A stretch of 64,000 nucleotides of DNA, from assembly GCF_033473495.1 (NCBI RefSeq), contig NC_088936.1, forward strand, positions 3,224,001 to 3,288,000, given 5' to 3'. The DNA is from Cercospora beticola. Taxonomy: Eukaryota > Ascomycota > Dothideomycetes > Mycosphaerellales > Mycosphaerellaceae. This document shows, one piece after another, positions 30,743 through 42,186 of the stretch (within the stretch, counting starts at the first letter, position 1; each line of letters begins with the position of its first letter). The translations under genes were made by a program, and so were the position numbers. A model generated the notes under the pieces. The model searched no databases. It worked only from the letters and a program-made list of their open reading frames with translations, and was not told the DNA's origin.

Positions 30743-33316
30743 ATGTCGCGATTCTTCCACGGCCAAGACAGCTCGAGCGAGAGCAGCTCCGACGAGGAGG
30801 AGTTGTACAGCGAGGAGGAGGAAGCAGAGGAGGAGAGCTCTGAGGAAAGCTCCGAAGAAGAGGATGACGATGACTCGAGCAGTGATGATGAGGGTGGAAA
30901 GACCGGTGCCAACCGTTTCTTGCGCGAAGTGTCATCCGAGGACGAGGAAAGCGATGAGGACAAAGTCACGATTGTCAAGTCTGCGAAAGACAAGCGCTTC
31001 GATGAACTGGAGGGTACAATCCGCTTGATTGAGAACGGCGAGAAGATCAGCGACTGGAATGCGATTAACGAGAACTACGACAAAATGAACCGACAACTGC
31101 CAACGCTCATTCGTGATCTGGATGGCAAGGCACCAAAGATGTACATCAAAACAATTGCGGAGCTGGAGACCCTGGTGGCCGAGACATTCGAGAAGCAAAA
31201 GGTCACACCCGGCAAGAAGATGAACCCCATCGCGCAAAAGGGCCTGAACGCGCTGCGCCAGAAGATCAAGAAGAACAACCGTGATTACGCTACCGAGATC
31301 GAGACTTTCAGGAAGGATCCAGATGATTTCATGAAGGAGGATGTGGTAGAAGACACCAAGGCACCAAAGCCAAAGAAGGCCAAGTCTCCACTGGTCAGCA
31401 ACGCCGATGCGATTGATGCTGGCGATGACGGCTTCACCATGGTCGGCGCTGGTGGCAAGGCCATGGTATACACCCCTGAGAGCATTCTCAAGCACTTGCG
31501 CTCGATTGTCGAGTCTCGTGGCAGGAAGAACACAGATCGTCTGGAGCAGATCCGCATCATGGAGAAGCTCTTGGATGTGGCGGTCAACGATTACCAGCGA
31601 ATCCGTGTGCTTCTTACGCTGATTGCAACCCGATTCGATTTGACTTCAGGTACTGGCTCTCAGATGGCACAAGAGCAGTGGAAGCTGGCGTCGCAAGAAA
31701 TTGCCCAGCTTTTGGCTGTTTTGGAGAAGAACACGGCTATTGTGGTTGTAGAGAACGCGGAGGAGTGGGAGGATGACGAAAAGCTGCCCACGATTACCGC
31801 CGACGAGATTTTCAAGACTCCGGGCAGCGTGACTTCTTTCGTCGAGCGCCTTGACGACGAGCTTACCCGCGTCCTACAGCACGTTGACCCTCACACCTCT
31901 GAATACGTCGAGCGACTGCAAGATGAGGGCATTCTCTACTCGAACATTGTCCGCGCTTCCATCTATGCCGAGCGTTTGCGATCGACTCCAAAACTGGAAG
32001 CATCGCAAGAGAATGTCAACAGAGTCGTCATGCGCCGCCTCGAACACGTCTACTTCAAGCCTTCTCAAGTCGTTACCATTCTCGAAGAGAACAGCTGGAA
32101 GTCAATCTCGCCTAGCCTTGACTCTACCATCACTCCGCGTGCCCAGAGCACTGACATCACCAATCTTGTCCAGACTCTGGCCGGCTACCTCTTCAAACAT
32201 GCCGAAGGCATTATCAAGGGACGAGCCATGCTGTGCCAGATCTACCACCTTGCCCTTCACGACCACTACTACCGCGCTCGCGATATGATGCTCATGTCGC
32301 ATCTCCAGGAGACCATTGGAAGCTTCGATGTCAACACCCAGATTCTATACAACCGAACTCTCACCCAAGTCGGTCTCTGCGCTTTCCGTGCTGGACTTGT
32401 GTATGAGTGCCAGACGTGTCTGCAGGATATTTGTGGTAGCCAGAGGCAGAAGGAACTTCTTGCACAGGGTCTTCAACTACAACGCTACTCACAGATCACG
32501 CCCGAGCAAGAGCGTTTGGAGCGGCAGAGACAGCTACCTTTCCACATGCACATCAACTTGGAGCTTCTGGAGTGTGTGTACCTGACCTGCTCTATGCTTC
32601 TGGAAATCCCGACTCTTGCACAGTCAGGGTCATCACCAGACCTCAAGAAGCGTGTCATCTCGAAGTCTTACCGACGCATGCTAGAATACCATGAACGCCA
32701 GATTTTCACCGGACCCCCAGAGAACACTCGTGACCACGTCATGCAGGCTTCGAAGGCCCTTGCAGCTGGTGAGTGGAAGAAGGCCGCCGAATTTATCACG
32801 AGCATCAAGATCTGGGATCTTCTGCCGCAAGCGGCCGAGATCAAGACAATGCTCGAGGGCCAAATACAAGAGGAAGGCCTCCGGACTTACCTCTTCACCT
32901 ACGCCCCATTCTACGACACGCTGTCCATCCAAAACTTGGCAGAGATGTTCGACCTCGAGTCACGAAAGGTTGCTGCTATCGTGAGCAAGATGATCCACCA
33001 CGAGGACCTTGCTGCTGCTCTCGACCAAGTCAACAGCGCCATCATCTTCCGCAAGGGCGTGGAGCTCAGCCGACTACAGAGCCTGTCGCTCACACTCGCA
33101 GACAAGGCACAGCACCTCATCGAGTCGAACGAGCGGGTATTGGAGCAGCGGACACAAGGCACATCGAACGCATTCGAGAGACAGCCTCAGCGTGGCGGAC
33201 GCGGTGGCCGGGGTGGTCGTGGAGGTGGCGGACGTGGTCGTGGCGGTCTTCCACGTGGCGGAGGCGGTTCTGGATTCACGGGAGGCGCACTTGGTAATGC
33301 CATCAGGGCTCAGTAA
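30743..33316 (+). CDS. NIP1: Translation initiation factor 3 subunit c (eIF3c)
   Basis: Single exon, 857 aa from the ATG at 30743 (frame open further upstream, but the protein family starts with Met-Ser-Arg-Phe-Phe). The N terminus is a strongly acidic Ser/Glu/Asp tract, the eIF1/eIF5-binding tail in yeast. The conserved helical core follows (Lys-Arg-Phe-Asp-Glu-Leu, Ile-Ser-Asp-Trp-Asn), then the PCI region in the last third and a Gly/Arg-rich RGG C terminus. The protein is part of the eIF3 complex on the 40S subunit and acts in cytoplasmic translation initiation. Length and order match fungal eIF3c. Confidence 0.96.
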   Translation: MSRFFHGQDSSSESSSDEEELYSEEEEAEEESSEESSEEEDDDDSSSDDEGGKTGANRFLREVSSEDEESDEDKVTIVKSAKDKRFDELEGTIRLIENGEKISDWNAINENYDKMNRQLPTLIRDLDGKAPKMYIKTIAELETLVAETFEKQKVTPGKKMNPIAQKGLNALRQKIKKNNRDYATEIETFRKDPDDFMKEDVVEDTKAPKPKKAKSPLVSNADAIDAGDDGFTMVGAGGKAMVYTPESILKHLRSIVESRGRKNTDRLEQIRIMEKLLDVAVNDYQRIRVLLTLIATRFDLTSGTGSQMAQEQWKLASQEIAQLLAVLEKNTAIVVVENAEEWEDDEKLPTITADEIFKTPGSVTSFVERLDDELTRVLQHVDPHTSEYVERLQDEGILYSNIVRASIYAERLRSTPKLEASQENVNRVVMRRLEHVYFKPSQVVTILEENSWKSISPSLDSTITPRAQSTDITNLVQTLAGYLFKHAEGIIKGRAMLCQIYHLALHDHYYRARDMMLMSHLQETIGSFDVNTQILYNRTLTQVGLCAFRAGLVYECQTCLQDICGSQRQKELLAQGLQLQRYSQITPEQERLERQRQLPFHMHINLELLECVYLTCSMLLEIPTLAQSGSSPDLKKRVISKSYRRMLEYHERQIFTGPPENTRDHVMQASKALAAGEWKKAAEFITSIKIWDLLPQAAEIKTMLEGQIQEEGLRTYLFTYAPFYDTLSIQNLAEMFDLESRKVAAIVSKMIHHEDLAAALDQVNSAIIFRKGVELSRLQSLSLTLADKAQHLIESNERVLEQRTQGTSNAFERQPQRGGRGGRGGRGGGGRGRGGLPRGGGGSGFTGGALGNAIRAQ

Positions 33317-34242
33317 AACTCATGCGCCTCACGCGTGTTGGCGTTCTTTGTGGCAGGCTATAGGCGGCATCGGATGATGAGCATGATGGAAGCCATGATA
33401 GACGCTCATGCTTCACGTATGCATGCATTGAAATGAAAGTTTTAGCGACGTCACCTGTGTTCAAAAATTCAATGTTTTGGCTCATCAAATGTGTCATCTC
33501 ATTCTACAGCCGTTGTCCTATGGCTTGACTCGAAGACCTTCGCAACGATGTATGCTTATGCCTCAGCGCGAGCATCATGTTTGAATTCCTGGATATATCG
33601 TCGCAACACAATAGCAACAGATCCCAGACGGCGAGGCACGGGGCTCAGCGATGGGGATGGAGCGAATACATATCTTGGTAGAGTGCATGAATGTTCGTCG
33701 TCTCCACAGCACCCTCCCGTATGGCGATTTTGTTGACCGATTGTTGCCCGTGGATGTTTGTTCGCAATGCTTTTCCACTTTTTCTCATGTAATAGCGTAC
33801 GCTATGCCTGTATTTCACAGCAACTAATCTTGGAGTATTCCAATTTTCGTTTTGCAACATGGCGGTGAGTGACTGATCCAGCGCATTGAACCACAATCTA
33901 TGACAGCGCATCAACAAGAAAATTCTTCGTTGTCAATAGAGCAATCAACAATAAAATTCGGGCGGCCTGTACAAATCTGTGAGGGGGAGAACTCCTACGT
34001 TGGGAGCTTATATGTTATCTTCTACCCAGCGTGTGCAAAAGCCGTGTATCCTCGCCCTGCGACCGAGTGCGATAATGGAGGGGTTGCGTTTCTACCACTT
34101 CGCTCCGACTGCTGCTGCTCGAGCTGCTCCTTGTTCATGTTGCGCGTTATGCACAGTCTCTACATGTGAGATCTTTCCTTTGCCAGCCTCGCAATGCTGA
34201 TTCTATTCAACCGCCCTCTTCGCAGCTCCCATACACGACCGC
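33317..34242. other. Convergent intergenic region
   Basis: About 0.9 kb between the 3' ends of eIF3c (+) and profilin (-). Short frames only; no gene called. Confidence 0.5.
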
Positions 34243-34925
34243 TTAGTATCCGACCTTGATCAGGTAATCTCCAAGCTGTTCGACAGTGTTGGCAGCGGAA
34301 CCGGGCTGGACAGTCTCTGGGTAGTGTGTGACGAGGATGGCTTGTGTGGTCTTGACGAGGACAACACCTTCGCGTCCCTGTGTATTTCAAGTCAGCTCAG
34401 TGTCCTATTTCCGGTCTCCTTCGTCCTTCGGAGCTTCCGCCGTCCGTCCGTCCGAAGCACCATGTTGTTCTGAATGGAAACGTATTATCCACAACTCACC
34501 TTCTTGCCATATATACTCCTGTCATCAGCCTTGATCACCACGAAGCGCTCTCCCGCAATGTGCAGACCTTCGCTCTGGACCTTCTTCACGCCTTGCTCGT
34601 CGCCCTTGTCCTTGTATGCCGCTACGACTGCTTGCATCTCCTCAGGCTTGACTGTGAAGCCAGCGGATGTCGCCCAGACACTGTTGCCCTCGCTGTTGAA
34701 GATGGCGGCTCGGTCGACATTGCCGGTAGCGACGAGGCTGGGGAATTTGAGTCAGTATGATTATACTCGCGGGAGGTATGACGGGCGGAGAGTAATACCT
34801 GGTATCGACGTATGCTGTGCACGCACGAGTCAGTATTGGAACTATGCTATGCGCATGGGGAGTAGATTGTCGAGATCGCAGCGTGCGTGAACGACTCGAG
34901 AGGTCGACTTACCTTGCCAGGACAT
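34243..34925 (-). CDS. PFY1: Profilin
   Basis: Four minus-strand exons: 34913-34925 (13 nt), 34799-34814 (16 nt), 34500-34737 and 34243-34377; 133 aa. The first two exons encode only Met-Ser-Trp-Gln-Ala-Tyr-Val-Asp-Thr, the profilin N terminus. Exon 3 has Gly-Asn-Val-Asp-Arg-Ala-Ala-Ile and the Ser-Ile-Tyr-Gly-Lys-Lys strand; exon 4 has [10 protein letters not shown] and the C-terminal helix ending Gly-Tyr. Donors are GTAAG, GTATTA and GTGAGT. Profilin binds actin monomers and poly-proline and drives formin-based actin assembly. The length equals the usual 125-135 aa. The tiny exons would be easily missed by automatic annotation. Confidence 0.92.
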
Positions 34926-36065
34926 GGTGGGCGGTGGTGTGATGTGTTTAGGTGTTCTGAAGGGACAGACGAGGGGAGAAGGAGGGTGATGAGGATGCGA
35001 TTACTTTGCTGCCTTCGGGGCGATGTGGCGCAAGAAAAGGGTCTCTGTGACGTGCGAGGATGCAAAGAGGTACAACGCTGTTTTGGAGGGGTCGAGTGTG
35101 AGTAGTGGTGGTGCAGCAGAATTGTTGTATCGCGAGTTTCGAAAACACACAAACACCGCCTTTCGATCAACCGTCGGAGACTTTGACTCTTTGCTCCCAT
35201 CATCGGAATCGCGGGGCAAACTCGGCATTCACGTGATAGCGCTTGCCCCACCGCCCACATCCCTTCGTACGACGACATCTTCACCAGTAGGGAAAGGGTA
35301 CATGTTTGCTTTTGTGAGCTAACCGCGACGTACAGAGCAAGACAGTAAACATTCGAGCTGAGAGAAGACGAATAATTTGGAAATAGGTCTGCTGAATATT
35401 GAATAATACCACTTCTCCACGATATCTCGCGGCGTTTTCGTGAGAAGCCTTCCACGGCAGTGCCATAGCGGCAAAAGATAGTAGCTACAATGAGGGCAAA
35501 GCGCCAGCCTGCTGGCGTAGCTTTCCATTCGCTTCATGCTTGGTGCCTATTCGTTCAAGCCTGTGCTATTGGGGTGTTCATCTATATCAGCGTCAAGACC
35601 AGCATAAACTGGGCTCGTGCCAAGATAGATCTCGTTCTGGCATGAGACTGGATCACGAAACTACCTCTTTTGCCTCCAACGAGCGACTTTCGAAAGCCTG
35701 GGCTGCGAGCCAGCATTATACTACTGTATTGTGCTTGAATTGGCGATTCAGCTCAAAGTATCGATGTATCGCGAGTACACTTTCGATGTCGACCGCGCCA
35801 ATGCGAGCGTTCCGCATCAGGTAAGTGCTCGGTGATGACCTTCTCGCGACTACGAAGTTGTGTGGTGGGACGACCCCAGATCTAGAGACATCGCCTGTGC
35901 AGCATCCGCACTCACTTTCGCAGCCGTCGAAGCTCAGCTCCTTTCGGCAGCACCGAAAAGGTTTGGTGAGATCAATGAGTGTTCGGGGCCAGTCTGACAC
36001 AAATTTTGTCTATACCTCTTCCACACACTGCGCGCTTTTCTCATCGACGCGCCCCCTTACTAGCG
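34926..36065. other. Intergenic upstream of profilin
   Basis: 1.1 kb between profilin and the 3' end of the AlcR-like gene, both on the minus strand, so it holds the profilin promoter. No gene recognised. Confidence 0.5.
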
Positions 36066-38672
36066 TTAGCTCGTGGCTTTTCTCAGAACATCGGCCGCGC
36101 ACATTGCCATATCACTCTTTCTTCCCAATAGCGCCAGAGCATCAACACACCACTGCAGCCGCCTCCTGGATTCTGACGGCACCTCGACACAAATCTCGCC
36201 TTTGCTGCCCTCTGCCTTGACACGTTTCGCCAGTATCGCCCCGGCGAAACCAAACGCTCGGATGAGAACCACTGTCCAAGGTTCTGTGAGCAGAGCTGCT
36301 TCATTCACCGCGTGATGGAAGTCGGGAGACTGTGCAAATGCGGTAGGCTCACTGGTATGCCGGGCGTGGAACCCCAAGTCAGAGATTTCAACAACAGCGT
36401 GTTGCCTTATCGAGGCGCTGAGATTCATGGATTGCCGGAGCTCGGTATTGCATGACATTGTCATCCCCGCATGTGTCAGAGTCTCGATGAGGTCCGCGAA
36501 TATCAGAACAGCGAGGTTCCAATGTGCCGCTAAAAGCGTGTACCAAGACTGGATTCGGACCGGGAGAGTTTCGTGGTGTTTGATGCAATCGCTGATGAAC
36601 AAGCCATAACTGGCAGACCAATGATTGTACACCTCAAGCACAGACTCCAGACCCCTCTCCACTTCCTCTGGGTTCGCCTCCTGGTAGAAGAGGCCTTGAA
36701 GATGTCCGACGCGACGGTACAGAAGCACCTTTACTGGCGCGGCATCTGCCAAACATGCAGCAGCATCGATATAGGAGCATGGCCAGCGAGTTGACTGTTT
36801 TCGAAGATCTCCAATATGTGACTGTTCGCGCATGAAGAAGCTTCCCCATAGATTGGTGTCATCCATTAGCTGCGCAGCCATCTCGTCCTGAGAGTCAGAG
36901 AATACATGGGATGGTGGCTGAACGGGTTGTAAGTTCTCGCGACTGATCCGTGTCTCTGCATCATCAATCGTGAACGATCTCTTGTTCATGACTGCGGAAA
37001 GAGAGTCGAACATGACTGCCATCCAGTAAAGCAGATTGAACGTCTCCTGTTCCTCAGTAGACAAGTGGGTTGGTGCTTTCCGTGCTGCGTGCGCCACGAA
37101 CTTTGCTTGCCGCAAATGTCGTCTGTGATCGTGTAGCTTTCGCAGCGCAGCGTCCAAGGACAGTGTCGGCCCGTCGATGTCGAGCAAATTGAAGAGTGCT
37201 GAGAGTTTGTCTTCAGCACTTTCTGTGCTTGAATTGATTCCAACGGTCTCAACAGGTCGCTGAGTCAGGGCAAAGATGATTCCAGCGAATATGACTTTGA
37301 AAGACATGTTCTCGGAGGCTTCGTTCAGGGCTGCTTTTGCCTTATGCCACAGTGTTTTCTGGACATTGCGACCAAAATTTGCTGTCGGTGCTGGACCAGG
37401 GACATTGCCATTTCCATTCCCATTTTGTTCGCTGATCTCTTCGAACAGCTGGTCAGGCGAGAACGGTCCAGGCTGCTTTGCAGGCTTGTGCCGCTCCGGT
37501 CGGCTCCATTGAGCAGCGAAAGCCATTACGACAGCGTTCAGAACTTTCGACGCTTGTCTCTGATCTCGGGCTGATAGGACACCCGCTGCAGCATATGTAT
37601 CGTCCAAGGCAGCAGTTCTGGCGAAGATTCTGTTGGCCCATGACCGACTCCATACGTTCTGATCCCGAAACGAAGAAATGCTATAAGGACAGTTCCTTTC
37701 GGTGAGCCAGCAGCTCAACGCGCCTTCGAACGAATCGTGGTACACTTTCAACAACCCTGATTTGACCTGCACTCGATTGAAATCCTCCGAAAGAAAATGC
37801 GACGCGAAAGGTGATTGAGGTCGTACAAACCCCTTTGCGAAGCTCCAGGAAGGAGTCTCGAATGTGAGGTCCGTGTTTGACGTGAGCTCGGTTGTGGAAT
37901 CCAGCTCCTCCACCGTATCTGCTCTTCTTCTCTTTTGTCCAACCTTCGTCGCATCTCGGACGACGCCAGGGAAGTGCCAATCTCTGGAGGACGTGACCGA
38001 TTGTGCCTCATTTCTGTCATCATCGGCCAAGTAGGATTCGGACGCAACGCTGAACGAGTCGCGAGGCTTGCTCCGCTGCGGCATGTTGCCATCTGAGAAC
38101 AATGCTGACGGTACCGGGCTGATGTTGGGGTAGCCTGAAATCTCATCGAGCTCCATGACTTGGGAAGCTGTCCCGGCAAACGGCCACTGATATGGCATGC
38201 CCACATTATGCTGTACGGGAAATGGCTTGGGCGGTAAATGCGTCGACGCATTACGCATGCTGCCAGTCGAAGCGGTCCATGAGGGTTGTCGCGACGCAGT
38301 GGAGACGCTTGGAGGTACACCGCTTACATCCACTCCGAATGAAGAGTCCGAAGCCTGTGAAGGAGGGCCTTTGCCCATCCATGGGTTGGACGGAGGGATA
38401 GAGAGAAAAACGCCTTCATCTTGATCAGCCGGTGACAGGCGGCTTTGTCCATCCTGGTGCGTTCGTTGACGACGATCTTCGCGCGACTTTAGCCATTCAA
38501 TGGTACATTCCTTCTTCCACTTCTTGCAGTTTGAGCAGGCCGAAAAAGTGGAAAGATCTCGCGTATCAGGCTGCACGTCGCATCGTCGCTTGCCCGTGCG
38601 ACACTGATCGCAACTCCGGTTCTGCCGTCTTTTGGGCTTGCCAGCTAGGTGAGAGCCATCGGTAGAGGACAT
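36066..38672 (-). CDS. AlcR-like Zn2Cys6 transcription factor
   Basis: Single exon, 868 aa. The N-terminal cluster is C21-x2-C24-x6-C31-x14-C46-x2-C49-x6-C56; the long third spacing (14) and the Arg-Thr-Gly-Lys-Arg-Arg and Ser-Asn-Cys-Lys-Lys-Trp segments are the asymmetric AlcR-type cluster. Further similarity to Aspergillus nidulans AlcR is seen in Ala-Leu-Ser-Cys-Trp-Leu-Thr-Glu, Pro-Val-Lys-Val-Leu-Leu-Tyr-Arg-Arg-Val, Val-Tyr-Asn-His-Trp, Gln-Ser-Trp-Tyr and the C-terminal Leu-Gly-Arg-Lys-Ser-Asp-Met-Ala. AlcR activates alcohol and aldehyde dehydrogenase genes during growth on ethanol, binding 5'-WGCGG-3'. That this copy is the functional orthologue is inference. A zinc ADH lies about 13 kb away. 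Confidence 0.87.
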   Translation of the reverse strand: MSSTDGSHLAGKPKRRQNRSCDQCRTGKRRCDVQPDTRDLSTFSACSNCKKWKKECTIEWLKSREDRRQRTHQDGQSRLSPADQDEGVFLSIPPSNPWMGKGPPSQASDSSFGVDVSGVPPSVSTASRQPSWTASTGSMRNASTHLPPKPFPVQHNVGMPYQWPFAGTASQVMELDEISGYPNISPVPSALFSDGNMPQRSKPRDSFSVASESYLADDDRNEAQSVTSSRDWHFPGVVRDATKVGQKRRRADTVEELDSTTELTSNTDLTFETPSWSFAKGFVRPQSPFASHFLSEDFNRVQVKSGLLKVYHDSFEGALSCWLTERNCPYSISSFRDQNVWSRSWANRIFARTAALDDTYAAAGVLSARDQRQASKVLNAVVMAFAAQWSRPERHKPAKQPGPFSPDQLFEEISEQNGNGNGNVPGPAPTANFGRNVQKTLWHKAKAALNEASENMSFKVIFAGIIFALTQRPVETVGINSSTESAEDKLSALFNLLDIDGPTLSLDAALRKLHDHRRHLRQAKFVAHAARKAPTHLSTEEQETFNLLYWMAVMFDSLSAVMNKRSFTIDDAETRISRENLQPVQPPSHVFSDSQDEMAAQLMDDTNLWGSFFMREQSHIGDLRKQSTRWPCSYIDAAACLADAAPVKVLLYRRVGHLQGLFYQEANPEEVERGLESVLEVYNHWSASYGLFISDCIKHHETLPVRIQSWYTLLAAHWNLAVLIFADLIETLTHAGMTMSCNTELRQSMNLSASIRQHAVVEISDLGFHARHTSEPTAFAQSPDFHHAVNEAALLTEPWTVVLIRAFGFAGAILAKRVKAEGSKGEICVEVPSESRRRLQWCVDALALLGRKSDMAMCAADVLRKATS

Positions 38673-40797
38673 GTCAGCTGCGCGAAGAGGCCTACGGAGT
38701 CTCCATCAAGTTCGCTCGGAAACGGGCCATCGATTGTGGTCGGTGAGACGGATAGTCGAAAGTGCACGAGCTGATTCTCGCCCGCAACTGCGACGCGGGC
38801 GGCGCCAGCTCTTTGACCGGGGCCCATGTCGGGTGGCATCGAGACAGACCTGTGTGGACGTAGGGAGATCCTGGAGAGGCACGGAAGTGTGAGATGTCAA
38901 CGAGCGGGGCAGCGCCAAGACGACGTTCTCGAAAGCCCTCCGAAATGGCCTGGTTGTGAACTTCACACTTGTTGCGGTGACGATCTCCATGAAAAGAGCA
39001 TCGGCGCTGTGGATAACCCTGTCAGGTGGTTTCGCCAGGGTCACAGCGATCGGATATGTGTTTGGCGTGACTCCAGAACCCTTCCGTCGGCATCTCGCGA
39101 GGTTGACACGACTAGGGCAATGGTGACCGCGCATGCCTCACACAGCACAGCCCTCTTTCCTGTCATGGTCATTGCGCGGGGAACGACGTGGAGGCGCGAG
39201 GCATCTCGGAGCTGACCACGACGTTCTCCAAGCAATGCCAGCCTGGAATTGCCAGGGAGAGTGAGACGGGATGCCGACCCGACTCTGCCCCTGGTGGATT
39301 TACGCATAAGGTTGGTGCTCATGCATATTGCTGGCTACACATCATTCTCGGTTGGAAGCGCGACGTGATGAGCGGTGACATCTGCCCTGAGTATCGAAGT
39401 CTCGAACAGACTCGTTGGAGAGTCATGTCCGACGGAGAGCAGGACACTCTGATGACACGCGTCAGCAAACTAATCTGACTCCAGGCGGTACAAGTGGACT
39501 TTCGCCCAATTGAAGACGGGATCCAGACAGGGCGCTTGCTCTGAAGTTATCCAAACCGTGCCGCGTTCTGCCGCTTGGGCAAAGCCTCAGACATTACGAC
39601 TTTCCTTATAGGCCGCAAGCTAGAAGACACAACAGTCGGCCCCTACTCACGGCGCGGAGTCGTTAGGATCGGGCGGGAATGCCGCCCTCTCGCAGACTGC
39701 TACAGCTCTTGCTCACAGGATCAGTCAGCCAAGAGAGCGTCGTGGCTGAAATTGATCTTCTGCGAAGCAACGACTGCTCATTTGAGACAATTTGAGAGGC
39801 TCTATGGGCTCATTTTGGCCGTCCTGCCATTCTCCGATTTGAAGCTTGTAGCTGCTAATGCAGCCCAATTCGAACCAGTTTCCGGAACGGGAGACTGGAA
39901 GGCACACTCTATCACGTCTGTCTTGCCTCAAACCACGGCATGCTTTGCTCCACTAAGTATCAGCGGAAAGTTCATTATGACCTTCGACGCGGAGGCCAGC
40001 AATTGCTCGGGCTCTGGGTGTTGCACATCGCGCAGGTGGTAATCGCACAGTATGATTGCGAGCTCTGCTCTCGTCAGGATCTACGTGTGAACTCACACAA
40101 TGAAGAGTAGTAAAGCAAGCCTGCTCCCAAGCTGAACAGTCTAGGCAAAGCTCAAGATGGCATCAAAGGCGAAGATGCACCGTGACCCAGGCTTTAAACG
40201 GGAAAAAGTTTGTGCAAAGCTCTTGGACCAGACAACACGTCACATCCGACTCCTACGCCTCCTGCCATAAGGTCTGACCGGAAAGTCGCTTCGACATATC
40301 GCTGCGTGCAATCTGAACGAAGTGTCGGCATACCGATCAAGCCATACATTCAGTGACTAGCCACGTCGGTCATTCCGATTGTCGACCGATGTTGGACGCT
40401 GGCCTGAGACATGTCATACCGCACTTTGTCAAGTCGGAACTGCCTGAGTCGCGCCTCTGAGTCTGACACGATTTGCTTTCCATCAGGGTGACGTAGGGAC
40501 AAACAGTGTTCAGGAACAGAGGCTTAGGGCTTGCTGACAAGGTCTGAGAGCTTCCTTGCCAACATGCTTCGTATTGGGACGTTCGAAGTAATCGTTGACG
40601 AAAAGCTAAAGTCCATCGAAGGCCGGAGCAATGCGACCAAGCATCAGACTCTCCACTGATGACTCCATAGCTTTTCACAAGAGATAGCACTGGTACCGAG
40701 ACAATGGACTTTTGAGTTGCCCCAATTGGTGCGCGGTGCTGTCATGAAGGACTACCACAAAGCTGCAATCAACGCTTTCGTACTATAAGTTTGTCTA
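38673..40797. other. Long non-coding region upstream of the AlcR-like gene
   Basis: 2.1 kb without a convincing gene. It is the promoter side of the AlcR-like gene and the 3' side of homoserine dehydrogenase. WGCGG cores occur at 38782-38786 (reverse), 38903-38907 and 38973-38977. The frame at 39575-40042 has no recognisable features. Confidence 0.5.
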
Positions 40798-41961
40798 TCA
40801 CAGCATTCGAATAACCTTCAGGAGATCTGCTGTAACGCCCATGGCAGTTACATCGCCTCCAGCGCCAGCGCCTTGGATGATGAGAGGGTTGCTGCCGTAG
40901 CGTTTTGTGTAGAAATTGATGATGTTATCGCTGCCCTTAAGAGCAGCGATCGGGTGTGAAGCATCGAACTTCTCCAGCCCGACTTTGACCTGCTTGGATG
41001 GCACGTCGATACTCCCCACGAATCGAATGACTTTGCCCTCCTTGGTGGCCTCGTCCTTGATCTGATCCATCTGCGCATCGAATTCTGGTAGCTCCTGCAA
41101 GAACTCGTCTCCGGAGCTGGCGGATTCGAGCTCTTTTGGGATGAGTGATTGCACAGGGAAGGATGTCGGTGACTCAACAGGCAGACCAGCAATACGGGCC
41201 AGGATTGTGAGCTTCCGAGCGACATCGAGGCCGTTGAGATCGTCTCGTGGGTCAGGCTCTGTGTAACCAAGCTCTTTAGCCCTCTTCACCTCAGCAGCGA
41301 ACTTGCCGCCTCCTCCACCAAGTGGCTGGAAAGAGTTAAACAAGAATGACATTGTGCCCGAGAACACACCCTGCGACCTCGTTAGATTCATCCTTCAATC
41401 AAATGCAGACCGTATTACCTCAATCTTTGTCACCTCATCACCAGTATCGACCAGCTCTCGCAGACTGCTCAGCACAGGCAGACCAGCGCCTACGGTTGAC
41501 TCGTGGAAGACATAGCCGTTGGTCGGTGAGCCCGTTCCGTTGGCAGCGCTCTTGAAGATGCTGTCCCACAGTTCATATTTGTCGCTGAAAGCCTTCTTGT
41601 TTGGTGTCACAACGCTGATGCCCCTCTGCAGAACCATAGGATACAAGCTGGCGAGACCGACATCGCTCGTGTTGTCTATGAGCACAACCTTGCCAGGAGC
41701 TCGTGCTAATTGCCCAAAGGTCTCGTTGAACGTTGGTGGAGGTGTTCCCTTGCTATCCAAGTCATTGGCGACTGTCTGAATGTTCAAGTGTGAAAAGTCC
41801 TGCGAGAAGAGCTGTTTGTTGCTGCGGCGGGCCAGGATGAGTCGGAGGTCAATCGGCGGATTTTGGGTTGCCAGGCGCTGGCGGAGGAAGTCGAGCTGGG
41901 ACAGGAAGGCCTTACCCACGCCACCGAGGCCGATTACAGCGATATAGACTTGCTTGGCCAT
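40798..41961 (-). CDS. HOM6: Homoserine dehydrogenase
   Basis: Minus-strand exons 41419-41961 and 40798-41370 with a 48-nt intron (GTAATA, branch TCTAAC, CGCAG), phase 0; 371 aa. Residues 1-20 form the NAD(P)-binding strand-loop with Gly-Leu-Gly-Gly-Val-Gly. The middle holds Thr-Pro-Asn-Lys-Lys-Ala-Phe and Glu-Ser-Thr-Val-Gly-Ala-Gly-Leu-Pro; the splice reconstitutes the family segment Lys-Ile-Glu-Gly-Val-Phe-Ser-Gly-Thr. Pro-Asp-Pro-Arg-Asp-Asp-Leu-Asn-Gly-x-Asp-Val-Ala-Arg-Lys holds the substrate and catalytic Lys region, and Gly-Ala-Gly-Ala-Gly lies near the end. It reduces aspartate semialdehyde to homoserine in threonine, methionine and isoleucine synthesis. Length matches the monofunctional fungal enzyme. 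Confidence 0.96.
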
Positions 41962-42186
41962 TTTGGAGAGTGAGAGTCGTGAAATGCGGGTGAGGAGAAA
42001 TATTGCCAATGGCTCTCGAATTTGTGACGAGCAGGCGGGGCAGGTCAAAGCAAGCACGAGGGGCACCATGCAAGGGTCCTGCCGCAATCGGATCGCGGAA
42101 GATCGGCGCTAGTAGGAATGTCGCATGCGCGTGCCTTCTCGTCTGGCAACTCTCACTTGCATCCTTGACCATCGCATATCTTTGCC
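41962..42186. promoter_or_regulatory. Bidirectional promoter of HOM6 and the CCDC174-like gene
   Basis: 225 bp between two divergent start codons; both promoters must lie here. No specific factor site is claimed. Confidence 0.6.

Noticed and set aside
30610..30993. Minus-strand Ser-rich frame over the start of eIF3c
   Set aside because: It is the antisense image of the Asp/Glu/Ser tract of eIF3c.
39575..40042. 155-codon forward frame in the gap upstream of the AlcR-like gene
   Set aside because: No similarity to any family that I recognise, odd composition, and starts without a good context; kept as unexplained.
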